A model generated the notes under the pieces. The model had not been told where the DNA came from. It did not search any database and worked only from the letters and a program-made list of their open reading frames with translations. A DNA stretch of 64,000 bases, from assembly GCF_000744735.1 (NCBI RefSeq), contig NZ_JQMM01000001.1, forward strand, positions 1,922,001 through 1,986,000. The letters are read 5' to 3'. The position numbers were made by a program, and so were the translations under genes. Below are positions 19,314-29,585 of this stretch, piece by piece. Numbering within the stretch: the stretch's first letter is position 1; the number at the start of each line of letters is the position of its first letter. This DNA is from Porticoccus hydrocarbonoclasticus MCTG13d (lineage in GTDB: Bacteria > Pseudomonadota > Gammaproteobacteria > Pseudomonadales > Porticoccaceae).

Positions 19314-19635
19314 TCTAGAGAAACAACTACAGGACACCTTGCGTCACTCTGAAAACGAGATTGATTCTGCAACAGCACATCGCCTTGTGGCAGCAAGAAA
19401 CATGGCTCTCAATGCAGTCAATCAGCACAGATGGCCAGGTTTTTTTATCCCGGTTGTCAGCATGGCGGCAATCTCTCTGCTAGCAGTTATACTGGTGTTT
19501 TTACCACCCACACAAAATCTGCAGCAAAATAGCTCCCCTCAAGAAGAGTTCATGCTCAGTGAAGAAATCGATCTTTACGAAGATATGGAATTCTATTCCT
19601 GGCTGGCCAGTGACACCTCCAATCTGAAGGGCTGA
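19306..19635 (+). CDS. DUF3619-like small membrane protein, possible anti-sigma factor
   Basis: 109 residues: a helical, charged N-terminal half (LEKQLQDTLRHSENEIDSAT, RLVAARNMAL), one membrane helix around residues 47-66, and an acidic C-terminal tail. The layout (cytosolic helix, one membrane span, outer tail) and the overlap with the sigma factor gene suggest a membrane-bound anti-sigma factor. That role is inferred from context. It resembles DUF3619 proteins. Confidence 0.65.
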   Translation: MTDLEKQLQDTLRHSENEIDSATAHRLVAARNMALNAVNQHRWPGFFIPVVSMAAISLLAVILVFLPPTQNLQQNSSPQEEFMLSEEIDLYEDMEFYSWLASDTSNLKG

Positions 19636-19638
19636 TAC

Positions 19639-20112
19639 ATGTATAAAAGCATATTCTATCGCGGTTATTTTTTACGAGCTGTGCTCACTTTTGTCCTGGC
19701 TGGGGCCTTCTCACTGCCGGGACAGGCTTACCAGGGAGAATTTTTTGTTCCGGGCAATAGCCATCTCAGCCAGGTCATAAACCCCTTCGAGGCTGCCGGA
19801 AACCATCGTCATTATGCTGAAAAAGACAAAGTGCACCCCTCCAAACACCACAAGAAGGACTGGAAACAACGTTATGAATCAATGACACCAGCAGAGAGGG
19901 ACAAACTGGAGAAACGACGCGAGTATTTTAAATCACTCTCGCCTGAAGAACGCCAACGTATCCATCAGGCACGTGAAAAATTTCACAACCTGCCCGCCGA
20001 GAAACGGGAAGCGTTAAAAGAACGATGGCGCAGTATGTCGCCTGAACAGCGGAAGGAGTTCCACAAGAAAATTGGTCGGGATGGCAGCTTCTCAGAAAAA
20101 AACAGGGACTAA
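19639..20112 (+). CDS. DUF3106 periplasmic protein
   Basis: 157 residues: a signal peptide to about residue 30, a basic linker, then repeated short helices of the form MTPAERDKLEKRREYFKSLS and LSPEERQRI, LPAEKREALKERW, MSPEQRKEFHKKI. These L/M-x-P/A-E-x-R/K repeats are typical of DUF3106. It follows the DUF3619-like gene by three bases. Function unknown; a periplasmic sensor or effector of the sigma/anti-sigma pair would fit. Confidence 0.78.
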   Translation: MYKSIFYRGYFLRAVLTFVLAGAFSLPGQAYQGEFFVPGNSHLSQVINPFEAAGNHRHYAEKDKVHPSKHHKKDWKQRYESMTPAERDKLEKRREYFKSLSPEERQRIHQAREKFHNLPAEKREALKERWRSMSPEQRKEFHKKIGRDGSFSEKNRD

Positions 20113-20141
20113 AAAAAACCGGTCAAAAGACCGGTTTTTTT
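20111..20141. terminator. Bidirectional terminator between DUF3106 gene and etfA
   Basis: AAAAAAAACCGGTCAAAAGACCGGTTTTTTT: a stem flanked by A and T tracts on both sides. It serves both converging transcripts. Confidence 0.9.
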
Positions 20142-20157
20142 ACGGTTTGCCTATCAC

Positions 20158-21087
20158 TCAGAGCTGCGCTTCAATGGCTGGAATCAGCTCAAACAGATCA
20201 CCGACCAGACCATAATCTGCTACCTGAAAAATAGGCGCTTCCGGATCCTTGTTAATCGCTACAATGACTTTGCTATCTTTCATTCCTGCCAGATGCTGAA
20301 TCGCACCTGAAATACCTACGGCAATATACAGTTCCGGAGCAACAATTTTACCTGTCTGGCCCACCTGCATATCATTGGGTACAAAGCCCGCGTCCACAGC
20401 TGCACGGGATGCTCCCATTGCCGCACCAAGCTTATCGACCAGTTTTTCCAGCATAGCGAAACCCTCGCTGCTACCCATGCCACGACCACCCGCAACCACG
20501 ACCCGGGCAGAGGTCAATTCCGGGCGCTCGGAAACGGCCAACTCCTGGCCTATGAAGGTGCAGTTGTCCTGCTTGTGTACACTGGAAATCTGTTCAATGG
20601 TAGCACTACCACCCTCTGTCGCAGCCGCCTCAAATGCCGTAGAGCGCACAGTGAGCACCTTAACTTCGTCGCTGCTTTGCACTGTCGCAATGACATTGCC
20701 CGCGTACACTGGCCGCTTGAAGGTGTCCGGGCTTATTACCTCGCTGATATCTGAAATAGCCTGCATATCGAGCAGAGCAGCCACTCGCGGCATGAGATTT
20801 TTTCCAGTCGTGCTGGCCGGCGCCAGGACATGACTGAAACCTTCAGCAATCTCGGCAACCAGAGGCGCCACGTTCTCGGCCAGATGATGGTTATAGACAG
20901 GATTATCAGCCAGAAGTACTTTTTTGATACCAGGCACCCTTGACAGCTTGTCAGCCACGCCACCACAATCGGAGCCCGCCACCAATACGGCAATATCACC
21001 ACCAATCGCCTGCGCTGCGCTGATACTGTTCAGCGTCGAAGGCCTAAGATCGCGGTTATCGTGTTCAGCAATAATCAAAATGCTCAT
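20158..21087 (-). CDS. etfA: Electron transfer flavoprotein alpha subunit
   Basis: 309 residues. It carries the FAD of the ETF heterodimer, which collects electrons from acyl-CoA and other dehydrogenases and hands them to ETF-ubiquinone oxidoreductase. The C-terminal FAD domain has [37 protein letters not shown] and [20 protein letters not shown]. The start codon overlaps the etfB stop (TGATG), so the two are co-translated. Confidence 0.96.
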   Translation of the reverse strand: MSILIIAEHDNRDLRPSTLNSISAAQAIGGDIAVLVAGSDCGGVADKLSRVPGIKKVLLADNPVYNHHLAENVAPLVAEIAEGFSHVLAPASTTGKNLMPRVAALLDMQAISDISEVISPDTFKRPVYAGNVIATVQSSDEVKVLTVRSTAFEAAATEGGSATIEQISSVHKQDNCTFIGQELAVSERPELTSARVVVAGGRGMGSSEGFAMLEKLVDKLGAAMGASRAAVDAGFVPNDMQVGQTGKIVAPELYIAVGISGAIQHLAGMKDSKVIVAINKDPEAPIFQVADYGLVGDLFELIPAIEAQL

Positions 21088-21839
21088 CAGATCACCTTCG
21101 CTTCATTTTTCAGTTTGTCCATCAACTCCTCAACATCGGCTACTTTAATACCGGCCGCCCGCTGAGCAGGCAACTCAACCTTCAACAGTTTGACGCGTGG
21201 TGTAATGGAAACACCCAGATCATCCGGGGTTGATGTATCCAGTGGTTTCTTTTTGGCCTTCATAATATTGGGCAGTGAGGCATAGCGCGGTTCATTCAAG
21301 CGCAGATCGGCAGTCACAATTGCCGGCAAGTTAAGCGCCAGTGTTTGCAACCCGCCATCAATCTCACGAGTAACCGTAGCCTTCTTATCGCCAGTCAGCT
21401 CAAGTTTTGATGCAAAGGTGCCCTGAGGGTACCCAGTCAGGGCCGCAAGCATTTGCCCCGTCTGATTATTATCGCCGTCAATGGACTGTTTACCCATCAG
21501 GACAAGGTCCGGTTGTTCGCGATCACACAACACTTTCAGACACTTGGCAATTGCCAACGGTTCGAGCACATCTTCTGTAACCACCAACAAAGCCCTGTCT
21601 GCACCCAGCGCCAGTGCCGTACGCAACTGTTCCTGAGCCTGTTGAGGCCCTATTGAAACGACAACAATTTCATTGGCAAGGCCCTGCTCCTTAAGACGTA
21701 CTGCCTCTTCCACAGCAATTTCGCAGAAAGGATTAATCGACATTTTGACATTATTGAGATCAACGTCGGCAGCATCGGCTCGGGGTCTCACCTTGACGTT
21801 GTAGTCCACCACGCGCTTGATAGCGACAAGTACTTTCAT
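21087..21839 (-). CDS. etfB: Electron transfer flavoprotein beta subunit
   Basis: 250 residues, AMP-binding beta subunit of ETF. Signatures are [37 protein letters not shown] and the C-terminal [17 protein letters not shown]. The ATG at 21839 with AAAGGG upstream gives the normal family start; the frame is open seven codons further. It is the first gene of etfBA and divergent from the ETF-QO gene, so one intergenic region of about 220 bases drives the whole system. Confidence 0.96.
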   Translation of the reverse strand: MKVLVAIKRVVDYNVKVRPRADAADVDLNNVKMSINPFCEIAVEEAVRLKEQGLANEIVVVSIGPQQAQEQLRTALALGADRALLVVTEDVLEPLAIAKCLKVLCDREQPDLVLMGKQSIDGDNNQTGQMLAALTGYPQGTFASKLELTGDKKATVTREIDGGLQTLALNLPAIVTADLRLNEPRYASLPNIMKAKKKPLDTSTPDDLGVSITPRVKLLKVELPAQRAAGIKVADVEELMDKLKNEAKVI

Positions 21840-22061
21840 GGAATACCCTTTGAAATTCATTGGTTAGCATTGAGGGGTGCTAATCATGCCGCCACCATCA
21901 AGCCAAATCAAGGCAAAGGGCGGTTTTCAGACAATCAATTACTGACTTCATGGTACTGACTGGCGGGTCCCAAATCCGCATGGCACCGTGGGTCTATACA
22001 GGCTAAAATTCACACCCTCCGCACACCGGACATGACAGACTGAAACCCTATGGAGAATGCT

Positions 22062-23702
22062 GTGGAACGTGAATATATGGATTACGACATCGTTATTGTC
22101 GGGGCCGGGCCAGCGGGCTTATCAGCGGCCTGCCGCTTGAAACAGATCAACCCCGATCTGTCTGTTGTGGTTCTTGAAAAAGGCTCGGAAGTCGGCGCCC
22201 ATATTCTCTCGGGTGCCGTCATGGAGCCAACCGCCCTGGATGAACTATTCCCCGACTGGAAAACGCTCGGCGCACCGCTCATCACAGAGGTTCGCCAGGA
22301 CAATATCTATGTATTCAACAAAACCCGGGGAATAAAGGTTCCATCCCTGTTTGTTCCTAAAACCATGCACAATGCCGGTAATTACATTATCAGTCTTGGC
22401 AATTTCTGTCGCTGGCTGGCTGAACAGGCCGAACAGCTTGGTGTAGAAATTTTCCCCGGTTTCGCTGCTACAGAAGTGCTCTACGACGACAAAAATAACG
22501 TTCGGGGCGTTGCAACCGGCGATATGGGCCTCGCAGCCGATGGCAGCCATAAAACAGACTATACCCCCGGCATGGAACTCCGGGGCAAATACACATTTTT
22601 TGCCGAAGGATGCCGGGGACACCTAGGGAAACAGCTGATTGAGTGCTTTTCACTCGATGACAACGCCTTGCAGCCACAGCACTACGGCATAGGCATCAAG
22701 GAGCTCTGGCAAATACACCCAGAAAAACACCATCAAGGCCTTGTGGTTCACAGTGCTGGCTGGCCACTGACTGAAACAGGTTCTTCCGGTGGCGGCTTTC
22801 TCTACCATATGGAAGACAATCTGGTATCAGTGGGGCTAACGATAGACCTCTCCTATTCCAACCCACATCTCAGCCCATTTGATGAATTCCAACGCTACAA
22901 ACAACACCCCGTCATCAAACAATATCTAGAAGGAGGAGAAAGAGTATCCTACGGTGCGCGAGCTCTGGTTAAAGGTGGCATGCAATCTCTGCCAAAAATG
23001 ACCTTCCGTGGTGGAGTTTTGTTGGGAGATAACGCCGGCACACTCAATTTTGCAAAAATCAAGGGTATCCATTGTGCGATGAAAACCGGCATGATAGCTG
23101 CCGAAAGTGCAGCAGAGGCCATTGCGAGCAACAGGCAACAGGATGAACTGACAGCCTTCAACAGCAACTATCAGTCCAGCTGGGCTTATCAGGAACTGCA
23201 CAGGCACCGCAATTTTGGTCCCGCACAACACAAATGGGGCAATATTATCGGCTCGGCCTATGCTTTTATCGATATCAATATTTTCAATGGTCACCTGCCC
23301 TGGACACTCACCGATCCCAGACCGGATCATGCCAGACTCAAGCCTGCCTCAGAGTCAAAAACCATCGACTACCCAAAACCGGATAACAGACTCACCTTCG
23401 ACAAACTGTCCTCGGTTTTCATATCCAACACCAATCACGAGGAGGCACAACCCTGCCACTTGAAATTGGTAAATCCTGAGGTACCGATCAGCCACAATCT
23501 GCCTCTCTATGATGAACCTGCTCAGCGCTATTGTCCCGCTGGGGTTTATGAAGTTGTTCAGGAGACAGGGGGAGAAAAGCGTTTTCAGATCAATGCACAG
23601 AACTGTGTGCACTGTAAAACCTGTGATATCAAGGATCCCAGCCAGAATATTATATGGGTTGCGCCCGAGGGCGGTGGCGGACCAAACTACCCAAACATGT
23701 AG
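22062..23702 (+). CDS. Electron transfer flavoprotein-ubiquinone oxidoreductase
   Basis: A membrane-associated enzyme of 546 residues passing electrons from ETF to ubiquinone. The FAD motif VIVGAGPAGLSAACRLK is at the N-terminus, GDNAGTLNFAKIKGIHCAMKT is central, and the [4Fe-4S] cluster is bound by the C-terminal CPAGVYE and NCVHCKTCDIKD cysteines. I choose GTG 22062 over ATG 22050: GGAG precedes it by six bases, and it yields the VEREYMDYD start also known in Pseudomonas. Confidence 0.95.
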   Translation: MEREYMDYDIVIVGAGPAGLSAACRLKQINPDLSVVVLEKGSEVGAHILSGAVMEPTALDELFPDWKTLGAPLITEVRQDNIYVFNKTRGIKVPSLFVPKTMHNAGNYIISLGNFCRWLAEQAEQLGVEIFPGFAATEVLYDDKNNVRGVATGDMGLAADGSHKTDYTPGMELRGKYTFFAEGCRGHLGKQLIECFSLDDNALQPQHYGIGIKELWQIHPEKHHQGLVVHSAGWPLTETGSSGGGFLYHMEDNLVSVGLTIDLSYSNPHLSPFDEFQRYKQHPVIKQYLEGGERVSYGARALVKGGMQSLPKMTFRGGVLLGDNAGTLNFAKIKGIHCAMKTGMIAAESAAEAIASNRQQDELTAFNSNYQSSWAYQELHRHRNFGPAQHKWGNIIGSAYAFIDINIFNGHLPWTLTDPRPDHARLKPASESKTIDYPKPDNRLTFDKLSSVFISNTNHEEAQPCHLKLVNPEVPISHNLPLYDEPAQRYCPAGVYEVVQETGGEKRFQINAQNCVHCKTCDIKDPSQNIIWVAPEGGGGPNYPNM

Positions 23703-23804
23703 TTATAAATCAAATAGTTATCTATTTAAAATAATTGCTTATCTAGGTTTTAATGACCACATGGGGCAGTCGTGACCCCAGAGCTGAGTAGAATTATGCC
23801 GCAC

Positions 23805-24518
23805 CTATGTAGAATGATGGATCTCGGCCCGACTGGCATTGGCGCTTGAACTGGCAATTTTGTCGTCGCGCAATTGCCCGCGATTACCCATGGTGATACC
23901 GATATTACCTATGAACTTCAAAAAGTCTTCCTTGTCTTCTACCGCCACGCCATAACTGATATTGAAATACGCCTCAACCGCACCCTGAGCGAGAGCCCAG
24001 CAGGCCATGTAATGATAATGGGGCGGGACATCTTCGAGCACACCCTTCTCTATAAGCTTGGCAAGCATCGAATGCAGCGCATCCACATTGGAGCGTCGCA
24101 ATGCATGCAGTTCATCCATTTTATCAACCACTTCATGATTGTCATGGAGCCGGACTTCCAGCAATTGCACCAGACGATCCAGTGATGGGTCAGCGAGACG
24201 GGCCTGAAAATAGGAGCGAGCAGCAGCTCCGGGATCACCCGCCTCTGCGGCCTCAATCCCTTGGCGAAGGTTTTCAGTGATATGGCGCTCGTAATCGAGC
24301 ACGATACGCATCAGAATTTCTGTTTTGGTGAGAAAGTGTTTGTAAATAGTCCCTTTACCGACACCAGCCTCACGGGAAATGGCGGACACAGTCACCTTGT
24401 CAACGCCGTCCCTGATCAGCAGGCACAGTGCCTTCTCAATAATCGTTTCCTCGCGTTCCAGGAAACGCTTTTTCTTTGCGCGAATTTTTTCAGTGCTATC
24501 CGAGATTGATCGTGGCAT
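23805..24518 (-). CDS. TetR family transcriptional regulator
   Basis: 237 residues. The N-terminal helix-turn-helix lies around residues 40-62 (SREAGVGKGTIYKHFLTKTEIL), followed by an all-helical ligand domain. The ATG at 24518 starts a basic lead (MPRSISDSTEKIRAKKK). It is tail-to-tail with ETF-QO. A role in fatty-acid or ETF regulation is possible from position only. The ligand is unknown. Confidence 0.85.
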   Translation of the reverse strand: MPRSISDSTEKIRAKKKRFLEREETIIEKALCLLIRDGVDKVTVSAISREAGVGKGTIYKHFLTKTEILMRIVLDYERHITENLRQGIEAAEAGDPGAAARSYFQARLADPSLDRLVQLLEVRLHDNHEVVDKMDELHALRRSNVDALHSMLAKLIEKGVLEDVPPHYHYMACWALAQGAVEAYFNISYGVAVEDKEDFLKFIGNIGITMGNRGQLRDDKIASSSANASRAEIHHST

Positions 24519-24622
24519 CAGATACTCTAGGGGGATTTGCCAGCGGACGATGATTGTCCGATGAAAACTCAAATACTGTCAATGGTCACATAAGTGAACC
24601 CGGAGCAGTAGCCCGGCGAGTC

Positions 24623-24651
24623 GTGGACTCTTCAATGGAGGATGATATAAT
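24623..24651 (+). promoter_or_regulatory. Promoter of tRNA-Pro
   Basis: GTGGAC (24623-24628) and a perfect TATAAT (24646-24651) with a 17-bp spacer. A GC-only stretch (GCGCGCCGCC) follows, typical of stringently controlled stable-RNA promoters. Confidence 0.7.
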
Positions 24652-24660
24652 GCGCGCCGC

Positions 24661-24737
24661 CGGTGTGTAGCGCAGCCTGGTAGCGCACTTCCTTCGGGAG
24701 GAAGGGGTCGGAGGTTCGAATCCTCTCACACCGACCA
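24661..24737 (+). tRNA. tRNA-Pro (anticodon CGG)
   Basis: A 77-base cloverleaf. The acceptor stem is CGGTGTG/CACACCG, the D arm GCGC-GCGC, the anticodon stem CTTCC/GGAAG with loop TTCGGGA (CGG at positions 34-36), the T loop TTCGAAT, and CCA is encoded. It reads CCG codons. Confidence 0.96.
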
Positions 24738-24744
24738 ATTATTA

Positions 24745-24768
24745 AACCCACGTTCTCGTGGGTTTTTT
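24745..24768 (+). terminator. Terminator of tRNA-Pro
   Basis: AACCCACG-TTCT-CGTGGGTT followed by T residues, starting seven bases after the tRNA. Confidence 0.88.
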
Positions 24769-24789
24769 ATTGCTCTCGGCGTTCAGTCA

Positions 24790-25071
24790 TCAACTCCTGT
24801 CTTCTTTAAATAATTCAGGGTCGCTGTAACGTTTTTCAGGTTGATAGCTGCCATAGGTGCTTAACAAATCGCCCCAGATACTGCTACCTGCACAATGGAA
24901 GTAGCGCAGTTTCTTCGCCATTGCCGCTTTGCGACACCGGTCAGCTGTCAGGAACTGGCTACCCTGTAATGTAAAGGTTTCATCAAACAGGCTGTCCTTG
25001 ACCAGCAGATCATAGGTAGGATAAAACAGATAAACACCAACCAGGATCATAATCACTATAACGGATTTCAT
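24790..25071 (-). CDS. Small exported or membrane-anchored protein, unknown
   Basis: 93 residues: an N-terminal hydrophobic segment (MKSVIVIMILVGVYLFYP) that may be an uncleaved signal anchor, then a polar domain with two cysteines (ADRCRKAAM and FHCAGSS) and a charged tail. ATG 25071 has GGGAGAGAC upstream. It resembles short hypothetical proteins of marine gammaproteobacteria, but I recognise no domain. It is downstream of the MFS gene on the same strand. Confidence 0.65.
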   Translation of the reverse strand: MKSVIVIMILVGVYLFYPTYDLLVKDSLFDETFTLQGSQFLTADRCRKAAMAKKLRYFHCAGSSIWGDLLSTYGSYQPEKRYSDPELFKEDRS

Positions 25072-25122
25072 TGGCGTCTCTCCCGAGCCCCTGCATACAA
25101 AGACATGATAGCCCTGAAAATA

Positions 25123-26271
25123 TCAAAGACGGGTATCCTTAAGACGGAACCAAATCACAAAGCTGGCCAGAAAACAGGACAAAGAACCCAACTGGAAAGC
25201 CATCAGCGGGCTGAAATCCCATATTAGCCCCCCTGCCCCGGAGCCAACAGCACCACCAAACCCCAGACAAAATGCACTGTACAGGGCCTGGGCCTTACCC
25301 TGATTACCTGCTTCAAACAGGCGACGTATGCAATCGATACCAGCTGCATGATAGGCCCCAAAGGTCAACGCGTGACACACCTGGGCAAGTACCAATATTA
25401 CCGGTTGCTCAGGGAAGTAGCCTATCAGTAACCAGCGCAATGTAGCCACCAACAGACAACTGATCATAATTATTCGCACACCAAAATGTGGCAAGAGGCG
25501 GTGCATGATGACAAACAGAAACACCTCGGCAACGACTCCCACCGACCACAAGACACCTATCTCACTCCTACTGTAATCGTGAGACTCCATGTAAATACTG
25601 AAAAAACTGTAATAGATACCATGGGACAGCTGCATCAGCATGCCTGCTACAAAAAAAGCTACCACAACGGGTTGTTTCAGAACTGAAGCAAATGTCTGCG
25701 AGACGACTTCGAACTGTCGATAGTCAGGCGTGGGCACGGCGAGGCTGGACAGAAAAATTCCCACCAGCAACAGCAGGCCTATGACGGGCAATGTATTGAT
25801 GCTGTATCTATCGAACCAGGCACCACTGCCCAACACAAACACGATAAAGCCAATAGAGCCCCACACCCGGATACGGCTGTAGTTTTCTGGTCGTTGATGT
25901 AAAAAACTGGTGGTTACCACCTCTTGCTGGGGCAACACTGCATTCCAGAAAAAACTGTATCCAGTCATCACCAATGTAATGGCCAAAAAGCCCTGGTCAA
26001 TAAAAATACCGGCAAAACACAGACAGGCCAGCAATGCGCCCAAACGAATAATGGCCAACCGCTCACCGGTATAATCGGCAATCCATGCCCAGATATTTGG
26101 CGCAATCACCTTGGTGGCCATGGGAATAGCCAGTAAAAAGCCTATCTCGGTAGCCGTGTAGCCAAGTGACTGCAAATATAGAGACCAATAGGGAAACAGC
26201 GCTCCCAACAGGCCAAAGAAACAAAAATAGAACGCAGACAACCGCCAGTATGGAACTGTCTCGTGAGTCAC
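25123..26271 (-). CDS. MFS transporter, HcaT-like
   Basis: 382 residues with about 12 membrane helices, of the MFS_1-like subfamily that includes the E. coli 3-phenylpropionate transporter HcaT. The opening YWRLSAFYFCFFGLLGALFP and ATEIGFLLAIPMATKVIAP are typical of this group. The substrate cannot be predicted. The GTG start lies 14 bases after the aroC stop, so it is probably the last gene of prmB-aroC-MFS. Confidence 0.85.
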   Translation of the reverse strand: MTHETVPYWRLSAFYFCFFGLLGALFPYWSLYLQSLGYTATEIGFLLAIPMATKVIAPNIWAWIADYTGERLAIIRLGALLACLCFAGIFIDQGFLAITLVMTGYSFFWNAVLPQQEVVTTSFLHQRPENYSRIRVWGSIGFIVFVLGSGAWFDRYSINTLPVIGLLLLVGIFLSSLAVPTPDYRQFEVVSQTFASVLKQPVVVAFFVAGMLMQLSHGIYYSFFSIYMESHDYSRSEIGVLWSVGVVAEVFLFVIMHRLLPHFGVRIIMISCLLVATLRWLLIGYFPEQPVILVLAQVCHALTFGAYHAAGIDCIRRLFEAGNQGKAQALYSAFCLGFGGAVGSGAGGLIWDFSPLMAFQLGSLSCFLASFVIWFRLKDTRL

Positions 26272-26285
26272 AAAAAAACAGCTGT

Positions 26286-27389
26286 CTAACTGCCAGTGCT
26301 GGCAGGTATTGGCGGCAGACCGCTACTCACATGAATATTCTGGGCACGATGACGCAAGAGGTGATCCATCAGAGTAATTGCGAGCATAGCTTCAGCAATC
26401 GGCGTGGCACGAATACCTACGCAGGGATCATGTCTTCCAGTGGTTACAACCTCAATCGCATGGCCATGGATATCGACTGAACGACCGGGAACCCGCAAGC
26501 TACTGGTCGGCTTTAACGCCAGATGAGCAACGATATTCTGACCCGAGGAAATACCACCCAGCACACCTCCCGCATGGTTGGACAAAAAGCCCTCGGGGAT
26601 GATTTCATCGCGATGTTCGGTACCTCGCTGGGCAACCGCATCAAATCCGGCACCGATTTCAACACCCTTAACGGCATTGATACTCATCAGACCATGAGCG
26701 ATCTCCGCATCAAGCCGGTCAAACACTGGCTCACCCAGGCCCGGGGGGACACCCGTGGCAATGACGGTGATTTTTGCGCCGACAGAGTCACCGTCCTTGA
26801 GCAACTGCTGCATGTAAGCCTCCATTTCCGGAACCTTGTCGGGATCGGGGCAAAAGAAGGGGTTATTTTCTATCTCGTCAAAGAGAACCTTCTCGGCTTG
26901 GATCGGCCCCAGTTGTGAGAGGTATCCACGAATCGTTATGCCGGCAACTTCTAGTAGGTATTTTTTGGCAATAGCGCCAGCCGCAACACGCATGGCGGTT
27001 TCGCGTGCAGACGACCGACCACCGCCACGGTAATCTCGAATACCATATTTTTGAAAATAGGTGTAATCAGCGTGCGCTGGCCGAAACTGATCCTTGATAT
27101 TCGAATAATCCTTAGAGCGTTGGTCAGTATTCTCAATGATTAATCCGATCGGGGTTCCTGTCGTCCTGCCCTCAAATGTGCCCGACAGGATTTTCACTTG
27201 GTCACCTTCACGTCGTTGCGTGGTATAGCGTGACTGACCCGGTTTGCGCCGGTCCAGGTCACGCTGCATGTCCTGTTCGGTTAAACACAGTCCGGGGGGA
27301 CAGCCATCGACGATGCAACCCAGGGCAGCACCATGGCTTTCACCGAAGGTGGTCACGGTAAACAGCTTGCCAATGGTATTGCCAGACAT
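26286..27389 (-). CDS. aroC: Chorismate synthase
   Basis: 367 residues. It converts 5-enolpyruvylshikimate-3-phosphate to chorismate using reduced FMN. The three signatures are present: [36 protein letters not shown], and the C-terminal [20 protein letters not shown] 27389 gives the standard [10 protein letters not shown] start. The open frame continues upstream to 27455 without homology. It is downstream of prmB, a common gammaproteobacterial order. Confidence 0.96.
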   Translation of the reverse strand: MSGNTIGKLFTVTTFGESHGAALGCIVDGCPPGLCLTEQDMQRDLDRRKPGQSRYTTQRREGDQVKILSGTFEGRTTGTPIGLIIENTDQRSKDYSNIKDQFRPAHADYTYFQKYGIRDYRGGGRSSARETAMRVAAGAIAKKYLLEVAGITIRGYLSQLGPIQAEKVLFDEIENNPFFCPDPDKVPEMEAYMQQLLKDGDSVGAKITVIATGVPPGLGEPVFDRLDAEIAHGLMSINAVKGVEIGAGFDAVAQRGTEHRDEIIPEGFLSNHAGGVLGGISSGQNIVAHLALKPTSSLRVPGRSVDIHGHAIEVVTTGRHDPCVGIRATPIAEAMLAITLMDHLLRHRAQNIHVSSGLPPIPASTGS

Positions 27390-27502
27390 AGGATTTTCCA
27401 GGTTATCGGTTCGCAAGAATGCCCGCATCAACTCTCCAGAGGACAAGAGATACAAAGGCAGTAAGAAAGGAATTTTATACGATCAGCTCTACTCTGTCGT
27501 GG

Positions 27503-28414
27503 TTAGTCGATATCCAACGACAAACGATGTGCGCGCAGTTGTTGTGCGGTCAGCAAAAAAACCCCATGACCACCGCGCTCAAAGTCTATCCAGAGGAATG
27601 ATATGGCCGGAAATGCATCCTCGAGAGCCAGCCATGAATTGCCCACCTCAACGATAAGAGAACCTTCCTCCGAGAGATAATCCAGTGCCTCATTAATCAG
27701 ACGGCGAGTAAAATCCAGGCCATCAATCCCTGAAGCTAGCCCGATAGCCGGTTCGTGTAGAAACTCACTGGGCATGTCTGCGAGATCCTCTGCATCCACA
27801 TAGGGAGGGTTCGCAACGATCAGGTCAAAACGTTGACCGCAGAGACCGGCAAACAGATCTGATTCTGCAGTGATAACGCGTTCACTGAGCTGATAGCGTT
27901 GAATATTTTTCTCGGCCACCTCCAGTGCCTCAGCCGAGATATCACTCAGTACCACGCGAGACTCCGGGAAGTAATGGGCGCAGGCAATGCCAATACAGCC
28001 ACTGCCGGTACAGAGATCCAGAACAGTCGCCGGCGAGGTTTTTAACCAGGGGGAAAACTCAGATTCAACCAGTTCGGCTATAGGTGACCGCGGCACCAAT
28101 ACTCGCTGGTCTACAGCGAACGACAACCCGGCAAACCAAGCTTCACCAATGATATAAGCTGCCGGAATACGCTCGTTAATCCGCCGATCAAACAGGCTGG
28201 TGATACGCGATTGCTCGTCAGTGGAAAGTGACCGCTGCAGGGTACTGACATCGCTATCCCAGGGCAGACTCAAAACAAACAACACCAGGCTGAGGGCCTC
28301 GTCCCAAGCATTGTCAGTGCCGTGACCAAAACACAGCCCTTCAGCTTCAAAGCGCTCTGCACCCCAGTTGATCAAATCGCCAACCCTGGCCGGTATGATT
28401 CTTTGATTTTTCAT
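27503..28414 (-). CDS. prmB: 50S ribosomal protein L3 N(5)-glutamine methyltransferase
   Basis: A 303-residue class I SAM methyltransferase modifying a glutamine of ribosomal protein L3. The SAM motif is [14 protein letters not shown], and the substrate motif [14 protein letters not shown] (around residue 200) carries the NPPY shared by PrmB, PrmC and HemK. The preceding segment [13 protein letters not shown] uses RSPI, as in PrmB, whereas PrmC usually has RPETE. It lies just upstream of aroC. Confidence 0.92.
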   Translation of the reverse strand: MKNQRIIPARVGDLINWGAERFEAEGLCFGHGTDNAWDEALSLVLFVLSLPWDSDVSTLQRSLSTDEQSRITSLFDRRINERIPAAYIIGEAWFAGLSFAVDQRVLVPRSPIAELVESEFSPWLKTSPATVLDLCTGSGCIGIACAHYFPESRVVLSDISAEALEVAEKNIQRYQLSERVITAESDLFAGLCGQRFDLIVANPPYVDAEDLADMPSEFLHEPAIGLASGIDGLDFTRRLINEALDYLSEEGSLIVEVGNSWLALEDAFPAISFLWIDFERGGHGVFLLTAQQLRAHRLSLDID

Positions 28415-28514
28415 GCAGGCATTGTACTTTTGCTGTCAACAAATGGCTTTAGGTTTACCTATCGCCGACGTAAGGTTATGCTCCGGACTCTACAGCTAAT
28501 GGCCGAGAATATTT

Positions 28515-29063
28515 GTGAAAATTACCGATTGCTACACCCATATCATTGAGTCTACCGGGGAAAAGGTTACCCGGGCAGGACTGAAGGATACACCCAAGCG
28601 GGCAGCCAAAGCATTTGAGTTTATGACCCGCGGCTATCACCAGAATCTCGACGACGTAATCAATGGGGCCCTGTTTCCTTCCGATGCCAATGAAATGGTT
28701 ATCGTCAAGGACATCGAGCTCTATTCACTTTGCGAACATCACTTACTGCCATTTATCGGCAAATGTCATGTTGCTTATATTCCCGACGGAAAGGTACTGG
28801 GCCTTTCAAAGGTTGCCAGAATTGTCGACATGTATGCTCGCCGCCTTCAGATTCAGGAGACACTGGTTGCCCAGATAGCGAATACCATTGAGTCGGTCAC
28901 CGGAGCAAATGGTGTTGCCGTCATTATTGAAGCCAAACACATGTGTATGATGATGCGGGGTGTAGAGAAGCAAAACTCGGTAATGAAAACGTCTGCCATG
29001 CTCGGCTCATTCAGAGACAATCAAGCCACCCGGAATGAGTTCCTCTCACTGATCAACTGTTAA
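28515..29063 (+). CDS. folE: GTP cyclohydrolase I
   Basis: 182 residues, FolE1 type, converting GTP to dihydroneopterin triphosphate. The zinc ligands are C73 and H76 in [10 protein letters not shown] and C144 in [29 protein letters not shown] is the family signature. The start is GTG with a weak ribosome site. It is divergent from prmB and separate from the folM-folK pair at 14 kb. Confidence 0.94.
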   Translation: MKITDCYTHIIESTGEKVTRAGLKDTPKRAAKAFEFMTRGYHQNLDDVINGALFPSDANEMVIVKDIELYSLCEHHLLPFIGKCHVAYIPDGKVLGLSKVARIVDMYARRLQIQETLVAQIANTIESVTGANGVAVIIEAKHMCMMMRGVEKQNSVMKTSAMLGSFRDNQATRNEFLSLINC

Positions 29064-29111
29064 TTTACCCGTTGTATCGGATCAAATTCCCAGAGGATAG
29101 TATTCGAGGAT

Positions 29112-29576
29112 TCAGCCCGGCTCCGGGGTGGTCAACCACTTCAGTTCAGCACAACCTCGGCTGAAAGCCGTAACATCAAGACAAGCCAGTGAACTGGTGG
29201 TCATTGACCACCCCAAACCAGTCTGATCTGTCAAATACTCAAGAATTTTGCCAATTAGAGGCTGGTGACCAAGCAACAGTACCGCTTCTTCCAACATGGA
29301 ACCCACACGGCTTTCAACGGCAGCCACACTGCTTTCGGGACGTAGCACATCATCAAACAACAGTGGTCCCTGATAATTCAGTGTTTCCGCCAAAACTGTC
29401 ATCGTTTGCTGGGCACGAAGAACCGGGCTACAGAGCACTAAAGCAAGCCCGGACAGTTCCGTCCAGTGCTGCGACAACACAGATTCGAGGTCTTTTTTGC
29501 CCCCAGCCGACAATGACCTTTCACCGGCCATGCCACTATAGGGTGCATCACCGTGTCGCAATAGGTAAATCAGCAC
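29112..29576 (-). CDS. sixA: Phosphohistidine phosphatase SixA
   Basis: A 154-residue histidine phosphatase. The catalytic RHG is in IYLLRHGDAPYS, a second basic motif is near SPVLRAQQTM, and the late histidine is in LLGHQPLIG. In E. coli SixA dephosphorylates histidine phosphotransfer domains. The GTG start lies nine bases after the DUF4389 stop, in a gpsA-DUF4389-sixA unit, a common order in Pseudomonas relatives. Confidence 0.9.
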   Translation of the reverse strand: MLIYLLRHGDAPYSGMAGERSLSAGGKKDLESVLSQHWTELSGLALVLCSPVLRAQQTMTVLAETLNYQGPLLFDDVLRPESSVAAVESRVGSMLEEAVLLLGHQPLIGKILEYLTDQTGLGWSMTTSSLACLDVTAFSRGCAELKWLTTPEPG

Positions 29577-29585
29577 CGGCTTTTA

